Shown here piece after piece: positions 33,401 to 42,452 of a DNA stretch of 64,000 bases. Each line of letters begins with the position of its first letter. Position 1 is the stretch's first letter. The stretch is from Magnetospira sp. QH-2. Lineage in GTDB: Bacteria; Pseudomonadota; Alphaproteobacteria; Rhodospirillales; Magnetospiraceae. The position numbers and the translations under genes are program-made. The stretch is from assembly GCF_000968135.1 (NCBI RefSeq), contig NZ_FO538765.1:3734501-3798500 (forward strand). The letters are read 5' to 3'. The notes below the pieces were generated by a model, which saw only the letters and a list, made by a program, of their open reading frames with translations, was not told where the DNA came from and ran no database searches.

Positions 33401-35542
33401 TCAGTCCGTTGGCGACTCTGGCGCAGACGAGGCCTGTATCAGGCCGCCGATACGCTCGCTCACCAATGGTCGGTCATAGCGGATGGTCACGGCTTCCGCG
33501 CCCGGCGGAACCGCCAGCGCCATGTGCAAGGTATTGGCGGGCACCATCGTCAATGCCTGTCCGCCCGCCTCCGCGCGCCAGAACGGCACATACATGTTGT
33601 TGATCATCAGCACACCGCCCTGTGGCGCATGGACCGTGACGTCGTAGCCGTTATCCACTTGGCGGGTATCGACGACCCCCAGGACACCAAGCCCTTCGAA
33701 GGCCGCCCGGTGATCCTCCGCCAGAACCGCCTGCTTGCGTTCCAGGGCGGCGGAATGCTGGTCGAAGTTTGCCCGGCTAGGGACCGGATCAGAGGTAAAG
33801 GACCAGGTCTCGGCAGCAAAGATTCGCGGCAGGACGCCTGGCACCTCGTAGACGTACAACTCACCTGGATCGAATATCCGACTCAGGCGGTAAAGGCCGA
33901 ATTCCACCGGGCTGGCAAAAGACGACCGAGGCAGGCGCGGCGATTGATCAAGCCCGGGCTCGACTACCGGTCGCAGCACGTCGCTATGCAAGGGCAAGGC
34001 GCTGAAAAGATAGCGCACATTAGCCTTGGCCAATAGATCCAGGTCGATGAAACGGTCGACGTCGTAGGTCTTGCCGTCCCACAGGTCCCAGTCGATTCCG
34101 GTCCGGGATATCAAAAAATAATCGGGATCAGCGCCCATGATCTCGGACCAGTAAATTTCCCAGTCGGCATGGTTGAGACTGAACTGCCCGTCGAAGGACT
34201 CATACCCATAAAAACCGGCAACCACGTTGCCAGGCGGGCTCTCGAACAGGGGCAGGACTCGGAAAGGCTCGTCGGGTCGCCAACCGGGGTTCTTCAGTCC
34301 TTCATAGCCGGTGAACTGGCTCTGACCGCCAAACCAAACCAGCAACATGGCGTTGACGGTTTTATTCCAGACCATCAGTACCGCCGCGACGGTGAGCAGG
34401 AGCGCGAACGGTCGTAATCTTACCTTCAGGCCCGAGGCGGATAGGGACCGAGCCGCCATCACCAAAATCGGGATGAACAGGACATGGGCAGCGAGCAACA
34501 TATAGTAATGGCTGAGCTGTCCGATAAAGGATAGCCCAACCCGGTCCCAGGGAAAGAGGACGACGAACCCAAGTGCTCCGACCAGCCAGACCAAGGACAG
34601 CAGGGAGAGAATGCCCTGGCGCGACTGCCGCCACAGCAAGACCAGGGCACCGACCACCGACAGCCAGAATGCCACCCAGCTTGCTCCGGTCACCAGATAG
34701 TGGAGGCCGGATATGAGGATTTCGGTCTTATCCACATCGCTGGCGCCTCGGGTACTGACCTGGAGCAGGTCGTAGGTGGCCACAATGAACTCCAGCCAGA
34801 CCAGGCCTGCCGCTAGGCCGAACAGGACGAACGCCCCCAAGGTCCGCCAAAGATTTACCCGGGGCATCAGGATCATCGCGCCGATGGTGGCCACGGCCAA
34901 GGGGGGGAACAGATGGATGGGCTCTGCGGCGGCTACCAGAATGGTGGTGACCAGAACCCATTTCAAGAAATGCGGCTGCCGGGTCCGGACGGTAAGAGTA
35001 TAGACCGCCAGCGGCATGACGGCGAAGCCCGTACCCCAGTTGGTGCTGAAGTTGATCAGGTATTCATGCGATAAAATAAATATCGCAGCGACCGCCGCCG
35101 ACACCGCCCGGTCTCCCTCGGCTCCCTTGCGGGCCAACAAATAGGCGCCGACAAATCCCAAGGCGGCAAAAGAGGCCTTGTGCGCTAGGATGACCAGCCA
35201 AGAGGGCAGAATTTGGAACAGCCAGGCTTCGGGGTTGATGGCCTGCATACCGGGTAGAATGGCATAGAGGTCCTGACCGCCGCCGAATTCATGGGTCAGC
35301 CGCAGCCCGTCCGGCGCCTGGGCGATGAAATGGCTGAGCGCGATATTGAGATTGCCCTCGTGGCTCAACTCAATAAAGGAGTACGGCCCAAGAATGAAAT
35401 ACTCGACCGCATACAAGGCGACCCAAAATCCGCCGAACTTGACCACCGCAGCGCGGCTGTCCAAGGTTGGCAAATATCGAGCCGCCCCCCAATAGTAGAG
35501 CGGCGCCAAGGCGATCGACAGGGCAAACAGAACCGTCAACAT
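33401..35542 (-). CDS. Large polytopic membrane protein with periplasmic C-terminal domain, probable GT-C
   Basis: The 713-residue protein has about 11-12 membrane spans in residues 1-400 and a soluble region of about 300 residues. The first periplasmic loop has DGLRLTHEFGGGQDLYAI, with acidic residues where GT-C enzymes keep their catalytic base. The layout resembles YfhO/DUF6044-like membrane glycosyltransferases, though I cannot assign a family firmly. It sits in the operon between the hexapeptide acetyltransferase (35585) and MBOAT pair 3, so it probably transfers the sugar made by the upstream genes before acylation. Confidence 0.7.
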   Translation of the reverse strand: MLTVLFALSIALAPLYYWGAARYLPTLDSRAAVVKFGGFWVALYAVEYFILGPYSFIELSHEGNLNIALSHFIAQAPDGLRLTHEFGGGQDLYAILPGMQAINPEAWLFQILPSWLVILAHKASFAALGFVGAYLLARKGAEGDRAVSAAVAAIFILSHEYLINFSTNWGTGFAVMPLAVYTLTVRTRQPHFLKWVLVTTILVAAAEPIHLFPPLAVATIGAMILMPRVNLWRTLGAFVLFGLAAGLVWLEFIVATYDLLQVSTRGASDVDKTEILISGLHYLVTGASWVAFWLSVVGALVLLWRQSRQGILSLLSLVWLVGALGFVVLFPWDRVGLSFIGQLSHYYMLLAAHVLFIPILVMAARSLSASGLKVRLRPFALLLTVAAVLMVWNKTVNAMLLVWFGGQSQFTGYEGLKNPGWRPDEPFRVLPLFESPPGNVVAGFYGYESFDGQFSLNHADWEIYWSEIMGADPDYFLISRTGIDWDLWDGKTYDVDRFIDLDLLAKANVRYLFSALPLHSDVLRPVVEPGLDQSPRLPRSSFASPVEFGLYRLSRIFDPGELYVYEVPGVLPRIFAAETWSFTSDPVPSRANFDQHSAALERKQAVLAEDHRAAFEGLGVLGVVDTRQVDNGYDVTVHAPQGGVLMINNMYVPFWRAEAGGQALTMVPANTLHMALAVPPGAEAVTIRYDRPLVSERIGGLIQASSAPESPTD

Positions 35543-35584
35543 GCTTTGTTCATCCGGATTAATCTGGGCTTGGTGGTCAGGGGA

Positions 35585-36052
35585 TCATTCGCGCGCGGCG
35601 TAGGGATAATAGTGGGTCGGATTACCGCGATAGAAGCCCGGCTCGGTAATATCCCGGCTGACCACGGCCCCGGCGCCGATCACCGCGTTGTCACAGATAC
35701 TGACCGGCAGAATGGTAACGTTTGAGCCGATGCTGACATTATTACCGATTTTGGTCGGACGCCAGAGTTCCGGCTTCTCACGCGCCGGCCCCCCTTCTTC
35801 GAATAGGTCGTTAACGAAAATAACCCCGTGAGCAATGAAACAATCATCGCCAATTTCAACCATCTCGCAGATGAAAGAATGAGACTGAATGCGGCACCGG
35901 GCGCCAATGGTCACATTGTTTTGAATCTCCACAAACGGTCCGACAAAACTATTGTCGCCAATGGTGCAGCCATAGAGGTTTGATGGCTCGACAACAGTTA
36001 CGTTTTCGCCGAACGTTACATCCTTGATACCAATCTGTTTCAAGGTCACCAT
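35585..36052 (-). CDS. Left-handed beta-helix (hexapeptide) acyltransferase, WbpD/FdtC-like
   Basis: A 155-residue protein is built almost entirely of hexapeptide repeats (CTIGDNSFVGPFVEI, VTIGARCRI, VEIGDDCFIAHG, TKIGNNVSIGSNVTI), forming a left-handed beta-helix. The conserved SHSFICEMVEI...HGVIFVND block matches N-acetyltransferases acting on 3-amino sugars (WbpD, WlbB, FdtC). With a DegT aminotransferase and an RmlC-like cupin in the same operon, N-acetylation of a 3- or 4-amino deoxysugar nucleotide is the best guess. It lies 36 bp after the GT2 gene. Confidence 0.85.
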   Translation of the reverse strand: MVTLKQIGIKDVTFGENVTVVEPSNLYGCTIGDNSFVGPFVEIQNNVTIGARCRIQSHSFICEMVEIGDDCFIAHGVIFVNDLFEEGGPAREKPELWRPTKIGNNVSIGSNVTILPVSICDNAVIGAGAVVSRDITEPGFYRGNPTHYYPYAARE

Positions 36053-36088
36053 CAGCGAATTCCTCCTAGCCCATGGATTGAAGAAGGG

Positions 36089-36868
36089 TTATCCATCGGA
36101 TGGCCCCTTCGCTTTTTTGGCGCGACGATGCTCTCCGCGAAAAAAGAAGGCAAGTTGTTCATTGATGGTGCGGAAAATCGTTCGGGGCTGCACGCCGGTC
36201 GCCGTACCCTCGGTCCGATCCGTAAAGTTCACATCCACACCAACGATCCGCAAGCCCAATCGATTGGCTCGGATCAGGTTTTCGGCCAGCAGAAAGACCC
36301 CGTCGCTTTTGCCAATGAAAGAAGCGACCTGGTCCCGACGGTACATGTGAATCCAGTTCACGTCGAAAAAGTTCAACCGGAACAAGGAATTGATCAATAG
36401 ATGATACACCGAAGAGATGAGCCTGTTGTAGAAAGGGAGGCTGAGACGACGGTGGCGACGGTAACCGATGACGATATCCGCATACTGAATGAGCAGAAGA
36501 TAGACATCCACATCCTCCAAGGTCAGCCGATAGTCCGCCGGGCAGACCATCACATAATCTTTGGTCGCCTTTTCGAAGCCATGCCGGACAGTGCCGCCGA
36601 AACCCAGATTGACCTCGTTGTTGGCCAAAACCACCTGGTCGTGTTTCGCCGCGAGCCGCTCAAGAATGCTGTGGGTATTGTCCTGGCTGCCGTCATTGAC
36701 GGCGATGAGCTCGAAATCCTCCACTCCCCACCTGGGCACCGAGGTCATCAGATGCTCGATGGTATGCTCAATCAACGCCTCTTCGTTATAGGCAGGCACG
36801 ACAATACTCAGGCTATGGCCCTTGGACCCGGGCGGCTGATTCTGCTTGAGTCGGTCGTTCACGGTCAT
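36089..36868 (-). CDS. Glycosyltransferase family 2 (DPM1-like)
   Basis: The 259-residue GT2 has SLSIVVPAYNEEALIEHT near residues 19-36, VNDGSQDNT near 58-66 and CPADYRLT near 107-114, where the usual DxD is AD. It then has the RRHRRLSLPFYNR...INSLF region seen in DPM1-like enzymes, but no C-terminal membrane helices. ATG 36868 overlaps the aminotransferase stop (ATGA), which fixes the start; a TTG two codons earlier is less likely. It may load the amino sugar made by the operon onto a polyprenyl phosphate for the GT-C protein at 33401. Confidence 0.87.
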   Translation of the reverse strand: MTVNDRLKQNQPPGSKGHSLSIVVPAYNEEALIEHTIEHLMTSVPRWGVEDFELIAVNDGSQDNTHSILERLAAKHDQVVLANNEVNLGFGGTVRHGFEKATKDYVMVCPADYRLTLEDVDVYLLLIQYADIVIGYRRHRRLSLPFYNRLISSVYHLLINSLFRLNFFDVNWIHMYRRDQVASFIGKSDGVFLLAENLIRANRLGLRIVGVDVNFTDRTEGTATGVQPRTIFRTINEQLAFFFRGEHRRAKKAKGPSDG

Positions 36869-38010
36869 GGACAAGCCATCCCATAAAAATCGGCAATCAG
36901 TCGCGCCGTCTCAGTGATCTGGGCATCGGTGATTTCCGGAAATATCGGCAACGACAGAATTTGTCCCGCCGCTGCTTCGGCCTCTGGAAAGTCCCCCGCG
37001 CGATATCCGAGATGGCTATAGCATTCCTGTAGATGAACCACACCCGGATAATGCACCTGGGCCAGAACGCCGTTTGCCCGCAGATGGGCCAGAAGCTCAT
37101 CTCGCCGGGCCGCTTTGACCACGTAAAGATGAAATACCGGATCGGCGCCTGGCGCCCGGGCCAGGGGCACCACATGCGGGCTCAGCTTGACCAACGCCTG
37201 ATCATACTGTCCGGCGGCCTCCCGGCGACGCAGGTTCCAATCTTCCAGGTGGGGCAATTTCTTCAGCAGGATGGCGGCTTGCAGGGTATCGAGGCGGGAA
37301 TTGAAACCGATTTCAACGTGATGATGTGCCGCTTCCTGTCCGTAGAAAGCCAGGCGGCGCACCCGTTCGGCCAGAGCGGCATCGCCTGTGAACACCAAGC
37401 CGCCGTCGCCGTAAGCACCGAGATTCTTGCTCGGATAGAAACTGAAACAGGACAGGGCGCCGAAGGTCCCCACGGTCTGACCGTTCAACCGCGCCAGCGG
37501 TGCCTGGGCCACATCCTCGATCACCGCGATACCCCGAGGTTCGCAGATCGCCATGATCGCATCCATGGGGGCCGGATGGCCGAACAGGTGTACCGGGATG
37601 ACTGCCTTGGTCTTCGGGGTCAGCACCGCTTCCAGCTTCGCCGCATCCATTTGGCCGGTGGCCGGGTCGATGTCCACGAACACCGGCTTGGCGCCCGCGT
37701 AAGAAACGGCAAAGGCGGTGGAAATCCAGGTATTGGGGACCGTGACCACCTCGTCCCCGGCACCGATGTCAAGGACCCGCACCGCCAGGGCCAGGGCATC
37801 GGTTCCCGAGGCAAGGCCGACGGCATGGCCGCCCCCATGGGCCTCGGCGAAAGCCCGTTCAAAGGTCTCGACCGCCGGTCCACGAATGAAGGCCGCGCTT
37901 TGGCAGACTTCCCGCATGGCTTCCATGAGTTCGTCTTCCATGCCGCGAAATTGTGCGGCCAGGTCGACAAACGGGAGGGGAGACGGGACCTCGGGACGGG
38001 GGTCGCTCAT
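36865..38010 (-). CDS. DegT/DnrJ/EryC1/StrS family PLP aminotransferase
   Basis: The 381-residue sugar aminotransferase has SGTDALALAVRVL near residues 68-80, the PLP-contacting IEDVAQAP near 164-171 (Asp166) and the Schiff-base lysine in FYPSKNLGAYGDGG (Lys195). It makes a 3- or 4-amino nucleotide sugar from a keto-sugar with glutamate as donor. It overlaps both neighbours by 4 nt, the epimerase (38007) and the GT2 (36868), so it is part of a tight pathway. The FdtB/WbpE group is the closest that I can name by motif; the exact sugar is open. Confidence 0.92.
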   Translation of the reverse strand: MSDPRPEVPSPLPFVDLAAQFRGMEDELMEAMREVCQSAAFIRGPAVETFERAFAEAHGGGHAVGLASGTDALALAVRVLDIGAGDEVVTVPNTWISTAFAVSYAGAKPVFVDIDPATGQMDAAKLEAVLTPKTKAVIPVHLFGHPAPMDAIMAICEPRGIAVIEDVAQAPLARLNGQTVGTFGALSCFSFYPSKNLGAYGDGGLVFTGDAALAERVRRLAFYGQEAAHHHVEIGFNSRLDTLQAAILLKKLPHLEDWNLRRREAAGQYDQALVKLSPHVVPLARAPGADPVFHLYVVKAARRDELLAHLRANGVLAQVHYPGVVHLQECYSHLGYRAGDFPEAEAAAGQILSLPIFPEITDAQITETARLIADFYGMACP

Positions 38011-39071
38011 TGCTCGCCGATATAGGTCTCGTCGGTCCAGGCCAGATAGCGGCGCAGGCCCTCATTCAACTCGACGGACGGATTGAAATCCAGCTGCAGC
38101 CGGGCCTTGCGGATGTCGGGGCAGCGACGCATGGGCTCATCAGCGGGATAGCTGTCTGGATATTCGATCACATTGCGGTCGATGGGTCGGCCCAGCACCT
38201 GCTCCATGCGCTCGACCAGTTCCAGCACGGTGACTTCCGGGGTCGGGGTGCCGATGTTGTAGGCCTCGCCGGGGACGCCGCGCAGCACCACCTTGAGAAA
38301 GCCGGTCATGGCATCGACCACATAGCAGAATGTCCGGGTCTGGTTGCCGGTGCCATAGACCTGCAACGGCAGGCCGCCTTTGATGCGGCTGGCGAAGTTG
38401 GGCATCACCCGGTAGTCGTTTTCCTTCATCCCCGGGCCGAACACGTTGAACGGCCGGATGGTGTTGGCGGCGGTGCCATACTTTTCATGGAAAATGTAGC
38501 ACAGGGTCTCGCCCAGTCGCTTGCTCTCGTCGTAGCAGGCGCGCAGCCCCTGACAGGTGACGTTGCCGCGATAGCTTTCCGGGGTCGGGACGTGTTTTTG
38601 GTCCGGATCACCATAGATCTCGCTGGAACTCATGAACACGAACCGGGCATGATTCTTCTCCGCCAGTTCCAGCATATGCCGGGTACCGGTGGTCGCCACG
38701 TCCACGGTCTCCAGCGGATAGGCGTTGTAATAGAACGGGCTGGCGATCCCGGCGGTATGGATGACGTAATGGACATCTTCGTCGATCTCCACCGGCTTGA
38801 TCACATCATGCTGCATGAACCGGATGTTGGGGATCTCCTCTTCGACCGCCCCGACCTTGCCGCCCGCCGTGATCATATTGTCCATGGCGATCACCTGGCA
38901 GGGCTTGTCCAGGGTCGTTTCGTTGAGTTGTTTAAACACCTCGGTAAAGTAGCGACCGAGAAAGCCCCGGGCTCCGGTCAAAACCACCGTCTTGCCGGAA
39001 AAGTCATGGGCGTCTTGGCCCAGGTTCGTGATGATCTCGGTCAGATCGGACTGCAACAGAAAGGAAGACAT
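38007..39071 (-). CDS. NAD-dependent sugar epimerase/dehydratase (UDP-glucuronate decarboxylase-like)
   Basis: A 354-residue extended SDR has VVLTGARGFLGRYF near residues 29-42, SSSEIYG near 148-154 and the catalytic Tyr/Lys in CYDESKR near 178-184. The RPFNVFGPGM and DYRVMPNFASRI region then follows, as in UDP-xylose synthase-type and GDP/dTDP-sugar 4,6-dehydratases. It provides the 4-keto sugar for the aminotransferase it is coupled to (ATGA). The residues before 25 form an N-terminal extension. Its start lies 3 nt after the C-methyltransferase stop. Confidence 0.9.
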   Translation of the reverse strand: MSSFLLQSDLTEIITNLGQDAHDFSGKTVVLTGARGFLGRYFTEVFKQLNETTLDKPCQVIAMDNMITAGGKVGAVEEEIPNIRFMQHDVIKPVEIDEDVHYVIHTAGIASPFYYNAYPLETVDVATTGTRHMLELAEKNHARFVFMSSSEIYGDPDQKHVPTPESYRGNVTCQGLRACYDESKRLGETLCYIFHEKYGTAANTIRPFNVFGPGMKENDYRVMPNFASRIKGGLPLQVYGTGNQTRTFCYVVDAMTGFLKVVLRGVPGEAYNIGTPTPEVTVLELVERMEQVLGRPIDRNVIEYPDSYPADEPMRRCPDIRKARLQLDFNPSVELNEGLRRYLAWTDETYIGEQ

Positions 39072-39074
39072 CAG

Positions 39075-40328
39075 TTAAAAGACCTCTAATTTCGGCAAGG
39101 GGACGATGAATTGTCCACCAGCTTCCCTGTACCGTTGGTTATTTTTCATGATCGGGGTGGCAAAATTCCATGCCAGAATCAGCACATAGTCGGGCATTCG
39201 CTCGTACAAGGCCGTCACCGGCAGAATGGGGATATGAAAACCGGGTGAAAAAAGACCCTGCTTCAATGGGCTATCATCGACGATGAAATCGATCACCCCG
39301 CTCCCCAGGCCGAAATGATACATCAATGTCGTGGCCTTTGCGGGCGCTCCAAAGGCAGCGATGACCTTGTTCCGCGCTTTCAGGTCGCCCAACAAGGAAC
39401 CGAGGTCGTCGCGCAATTGGTCGATTTGGGCTCCATAGCCGCGGAATGTCTCAGCCCGGTCGAGACCTTTTTGCTCTTCCAGGTCAACCAGAGCGCTCAC
39501 GGAAGAATCCACCGACCGAGCGCCACCCTTAAGCTGGGATATGACGCGCAAGGACCCGCCATGGGTCTCGGGACGCTCCACCTTGACCGGCTGCATGCCC
39601 TGGGCATCGAGGAACCGGCAGAGGGGCTTCAGGGAATGATAGGACAGATGTTCATGGTAGATGGTGTCGAACAGGGTTTTTTCGAAAACGTCCATGAGAT
39701 AGGACACCTCGAAGCTGAACAACCCATCGGGCGCCAGCAGTTCGCGGACTCCTTCGACGATACCCGCCAGGTCATCGGCATGGGCGAACACGTTGTTGGC
39801 CGTTACCACCGATGCCTGTCCCACTTCCCCGGTGATGCGCCGCGCCGTTTCCAAAGAAAAGAATTCAGCCAGAGTGGGCACGCCATCGGCCGTCGCCTTC
39901 GCAGCGATGTCCTTGGCCGGGTCCACGCCCATGACGCGCAGCCCCTGATCCTTGAAGGCTTTGAGCAGGGTCCCGTCATTGGAGCCGATATCGACCACCA
40001 AGGAGTCCGGCGCCAGATTAAACCCGGTGATCAAGGCCCCGGCGTAGTCCTGGAAATGCCGCACGAAGGACGGTGAGGTCCCTGAAACATAGACATAGTT
40101 TTCGAATAGCAGCGCCGGATCGACCACGTCGAGCAATTGCAGGTGGCCGCAATCGGTGCAGAAAAACAGATCCAGCGGATAGACGGCTTGCGGCTGTCCC
40201 ACCTGATCGGCACTCACCAGCGCGTTGGCCGGCGGCGTCGGCGTCAGCGAAAACACCGGCTCCAGATGCCTGCTGCCGCACAGTCGGCAATCGCTGCGGC
40301 GAACAACGGATTGATCTTGCAAAGGCAC
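39075..40328 (-). CDS. Zinc-binding C-methyltransferase (TylC3/NovU-like)
   Basis: The 417-residue protein has the three-part structure of sugar C-methyltransferases. An N-terminal zinc site has Cys14, Cys17, Cys57 and Cys60. The SAM domain has VVDIGSNDGTLLKAF near 110-124, and the C-terminal Rossmann-like domain has IAAFGAPAKATTLMYHF near 330-346. TylC3 and NovU methylate the carbon beside a 4-keto group in dTDP-sugars, giving branched deoxysugars. It begins at GTG 40328, 5 nt after the cupin stop, and precedes the epimerase by 3 nt. A branched C-methyl sugar is therefore a likely product of this operon. Confidence 0.9.
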   Translation of the reverse strand: MPLQDQSVVRRSDCRLCGSRHLEPVFSLTPTPPANALVSADQVGQPQAVYPLDLFFCTDCGHLQLLDVVDPALLFENYVYVSGTSPSFVRHFQDYAGALITGFNLAPDSLVVDIGSNDGTLLKAFKDQGLRVMGVDPAKDIAAKATADGVPTLAEFFSLETARRITGEVGQASVVTANNVFAHADDLAGIVEGVRELLAPDGLFSFEVSYLMDVFEKTLFDTIYHEHLSYHSLKPLCRFLDAQGMQPVKVERPETHGGSLRVISQLKGGARSVDSSVSALVDLEEQKGLDRAETFRGYGAQIDQLRDDLGSLLGDLKARNKVIAAFGAPAKATTLMYHFGLGSGVIDFIVDDSPLKQGLFSPGFHIPILPVTALYERMPDYVLILAWNFATPIMKNNQRYREAGGQFIVPLPKLEVF

Positions 40329-40333
40329 CAGAC

Positions 40334-40771
40334 TCAGGACCGATCTTCAGGCTGGACCATTTCGATCCGTTCCACATCCGCCTCATAGACTTCCTGACGC
40401 CGGGAATTGCGCCCCAAAGTCAGGAAAACGGTATCTTCCGGGAAGGTCATGGTGTGGTCCACCATGGGGGGGGTAAAGAATAACTCGCCCTTGTTCACCA
40501 CCACCTTCTCCGGTTCCTCTTGGGAACCGTGCGGACGGTGGAAATACTCGATTTGCCCAGAAACCACGTAACAGAAATGCCAATCGGTCTTGTGGTAATG
40601 ATTGGCGCGCAGACTGCCCTTTTTCGATGAAATCATCACCGCGCTTTCCATGGGCAGATCCACCAGCGGCTGAATACCGCCCCGCTCGTCAACAAACGGA
40701 GCCAGCAGAGGCACGATCACCGAAGATGGCCAAGTCTTTTTTTCTTCCTCGGTCAGCGGTCTGATATCCAC
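40334..40771 (-). CDS. RmlC/WxcM-like cupin sugar isomerase or epimerase
   Basis: A 145-residue single-domain cupin has an N-terminal FVDERGGIQPL motif, and SLRANHYHKTDWHFCYVVSG and TPPMVDHTM blocks that supply the barrel His residues. The DERGG and ANHYH motifs fit dTDP-sugar 3,5-epimerases and 3,4-ketoisomerases (FdtA/WxcM). As the first gene of the operon, it would act on a 4-keto sugar ahead of the C-methyltransferase and aminotransferase. A perfect -35 hexamer TTGACA lies on the minus strand at 40836-40831, but I find no good -10 behind it. Confidence 0.8.
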   Translation of the reverse strand: MDIRPLTEEEKKTWPSSVIVPLLAPFVDERGGIQPLVDLPMESAVMISSKKGSLRANHYHKTDWHFCYVVSGQIEYFHRPHGSQEEPEKVVVNKGELFFTPPMVDHTMTFPEDTVFLTLGRNSRRQEVYEADVERIEMVQPEDRS

Positions 40772-40895
40772 GGAAACGGTCTCCGGCTCGGGTTGGGATT
40801 GGGCGACAAACTGCCCGTTTTCCCTTCCCCTGTCAATGAAGCCCTTCCGTGCGCACGAGACACGTTTTGGCGCCCGATTCCTTGGATTCCCGAGG

Positions 40896-42341
40896 TCAGC
40901 TCTTTTTCATCATGCGGAAGAACAAGCCGATGAAATAGAGCCCTTCGCGGCGCCAATTCATGGGCTGCAACTTGATCTTATAGACGTAGCCGTACCACAG
41001 GTAATAAACCGCCCGATAAAACCCCGCCAACGGCAGACCACTAAGGAAGTGAGCGGCCGGACGCAGGATCGGGAAATTGACGATCAACCCGAATATCTTG
41101 TGCAGGTTCTCGATCCGGCGGCGGTCCATTTCCGATTTGAAGTCGAGCATGGAAGACCGCTTGTAGGTCTCGGGAAACGACGTGGGGTCATCCTTCAAGA
41201 ACCCCTGGGCCTTCACATAGCGTTCAATGGGTGAGCCGGGATAGGGATAGAGGATAGATGTACCGCCGTAGGTGGGCTTGATGCGGATGTTCAGATCCAG
41301 GGTCTTCAGATCGCTCTCGAAGGGATTGTCCACCGGCAGACCCAGAATGTTCAAGGTGTAGAGCCCAACGCCGTTGCGACGCAGAATGTCGGCCGCATCG
41401 ATCAGGTGCTGATTGCTCATGGCGCGATCAAGAATGTTGTTGGCGGCTTCCTCGTCGCCGCTTTCCACGCCCATCCAGACAAAGCGCAGGCCTGATTCCT
41501 TCAACATGATGATATCTTCTTCGCGCACCGCGTTGGCGCGCACCGTGCAGTCCCAGGGCAGGTTGATCCGTTCCTTATAGAGCTTGGCGAACTCTTCCAG
41601 CCACCATCGGGGCTTGAGGATGAACAGGTCGTCGACCATGGAAACATGCTCAAGAAGGTATTTGTTCTTTGTTTCTTCGATCTCGCGAATGAAATGCTCC
41701 GGCGAACGGGTCCGAACGGCCTTACCCTTGCCTTTGTATTCCTTATTGTAGTTGACGTTGAAACAATAGGAACACTTATAGGGGCAGCCTCGCGTGGCCA
41801 TGAAGAACTTGGTGCTGTTGCGCAGGAACTGAGGATCGGCTTGGTACAGGAGCTCCCTGTCCGGGAAGGGCAGGGTATCCAGGTCATCCACCAGGTGGGC
41901 TTTTTCGTTCTTGAAAACCTCGCCGTCACGCTTCACTTCAAAAGTGGGCGTCAGCCAATAGTCCTCTCCGGCCTCCAGACGCCGACAGAGCTCCGGGAAC
42001 ACCACATCGCCTTCGCCGGTGCAGACCGCATCAATGCCGTCTTCCTCGATGAAGCCGGGAAAGAAGGTGGCATGGGGGCCGCCGAATACCGCAAAGAATT
42101 CATGGAACGCCTTGAACTCGCGGTTGAGGGCCGCCAGATCGTCGTGCTCACCGGTCATCGCCGTATAGCCGATCACCGCAGGCCGATACTCGCGCACCAT
42201 CTCCAGAATGGCTTCGCGAGACATGATATCGACGATCGCCAGCCGGACTTCGTTGCCCTTTTCCTTCAGGGCCGCGCTGAGACAGGCAATGGCCAACCGT
42301 TCGATGGAAACGGTGTGCTTGTAGACCAGAAGAACTTTCAA
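40896..42341 (-). CDS. Cobalamin-binding-type radical SAM protein
   Basis: The 481-residue protein has an N-terminal B12-binding-like domain (VLLVYKHTVSIERLA; IGYTAMTG; FGGPHATFFPG...GEGD) and the radical SAM CxxxCxxC at Cys186, Cys190 and Cys193 (RGCPYKCSYCF). The Elp3/MiaB-like core continues to about residue 400, followed by a C-terminal tail. No DxHxxG cobalamin ligand motif is seen, as in many class B radical SAM proteins. Such enzymes methylate or rearrange unactivated carbons in lipids, sugars and natural products. It is transcribed leftward, 111 bp after the SDR gene, and could be last in the ABC-isomerase-SDR unit. Confidence 0.88.
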   Translation of the reverse strand: MKVLLVYKHTVSIERLAIACLSAALKEKGNEVRLAIVDIMSREAILEMVREYRPAVIGYTAMTGEHDDLAALNREFKAFHEFFAVFGGPHATFFPGFIEEDGIDAVCTGEGDVVFPELCRRLEAGEDYWLTPTFEVKRDGEVFKNEKAHLVDDLDTLPFPDRELLYQADPQFLRNSTKFFMATRGCPYKCSYCFNVNYNKEYKGKGKAVRTRSPEHFIREIEETKNKYLLEHVSMVDDLFILKPRWWLEEFAKLYKERINLPWDCTVRANAVREEDIIMLKESGLRFVWMGVESGDEEAANNILDRAMSNQHLIDAADILRRNGVGLYTLNILGLPVDNPFESDLKTLDLNIRIKPTYGGTSILYPYPGSPIERYVKAQGFLKDDPTSFPETYKRSSMLDFKSEMDRRRIENLHKIFGLIVNFPILRPAAHFLSGLPLAGFYRAVYYLWYGYVYKIKLQPMNWRREGLYFIGLFFRMMKKS

Positions 42342-42452
42342 GGCTCGGACCTTTTCGTCTGCAATGGCATGGTCGCCGGACGTGGCGGGGTTGCTTTGGG
42401 ATCCAATAGGGTCAATTTAGCTACGAATTATTATCATTACAAGTAAGTCTAC

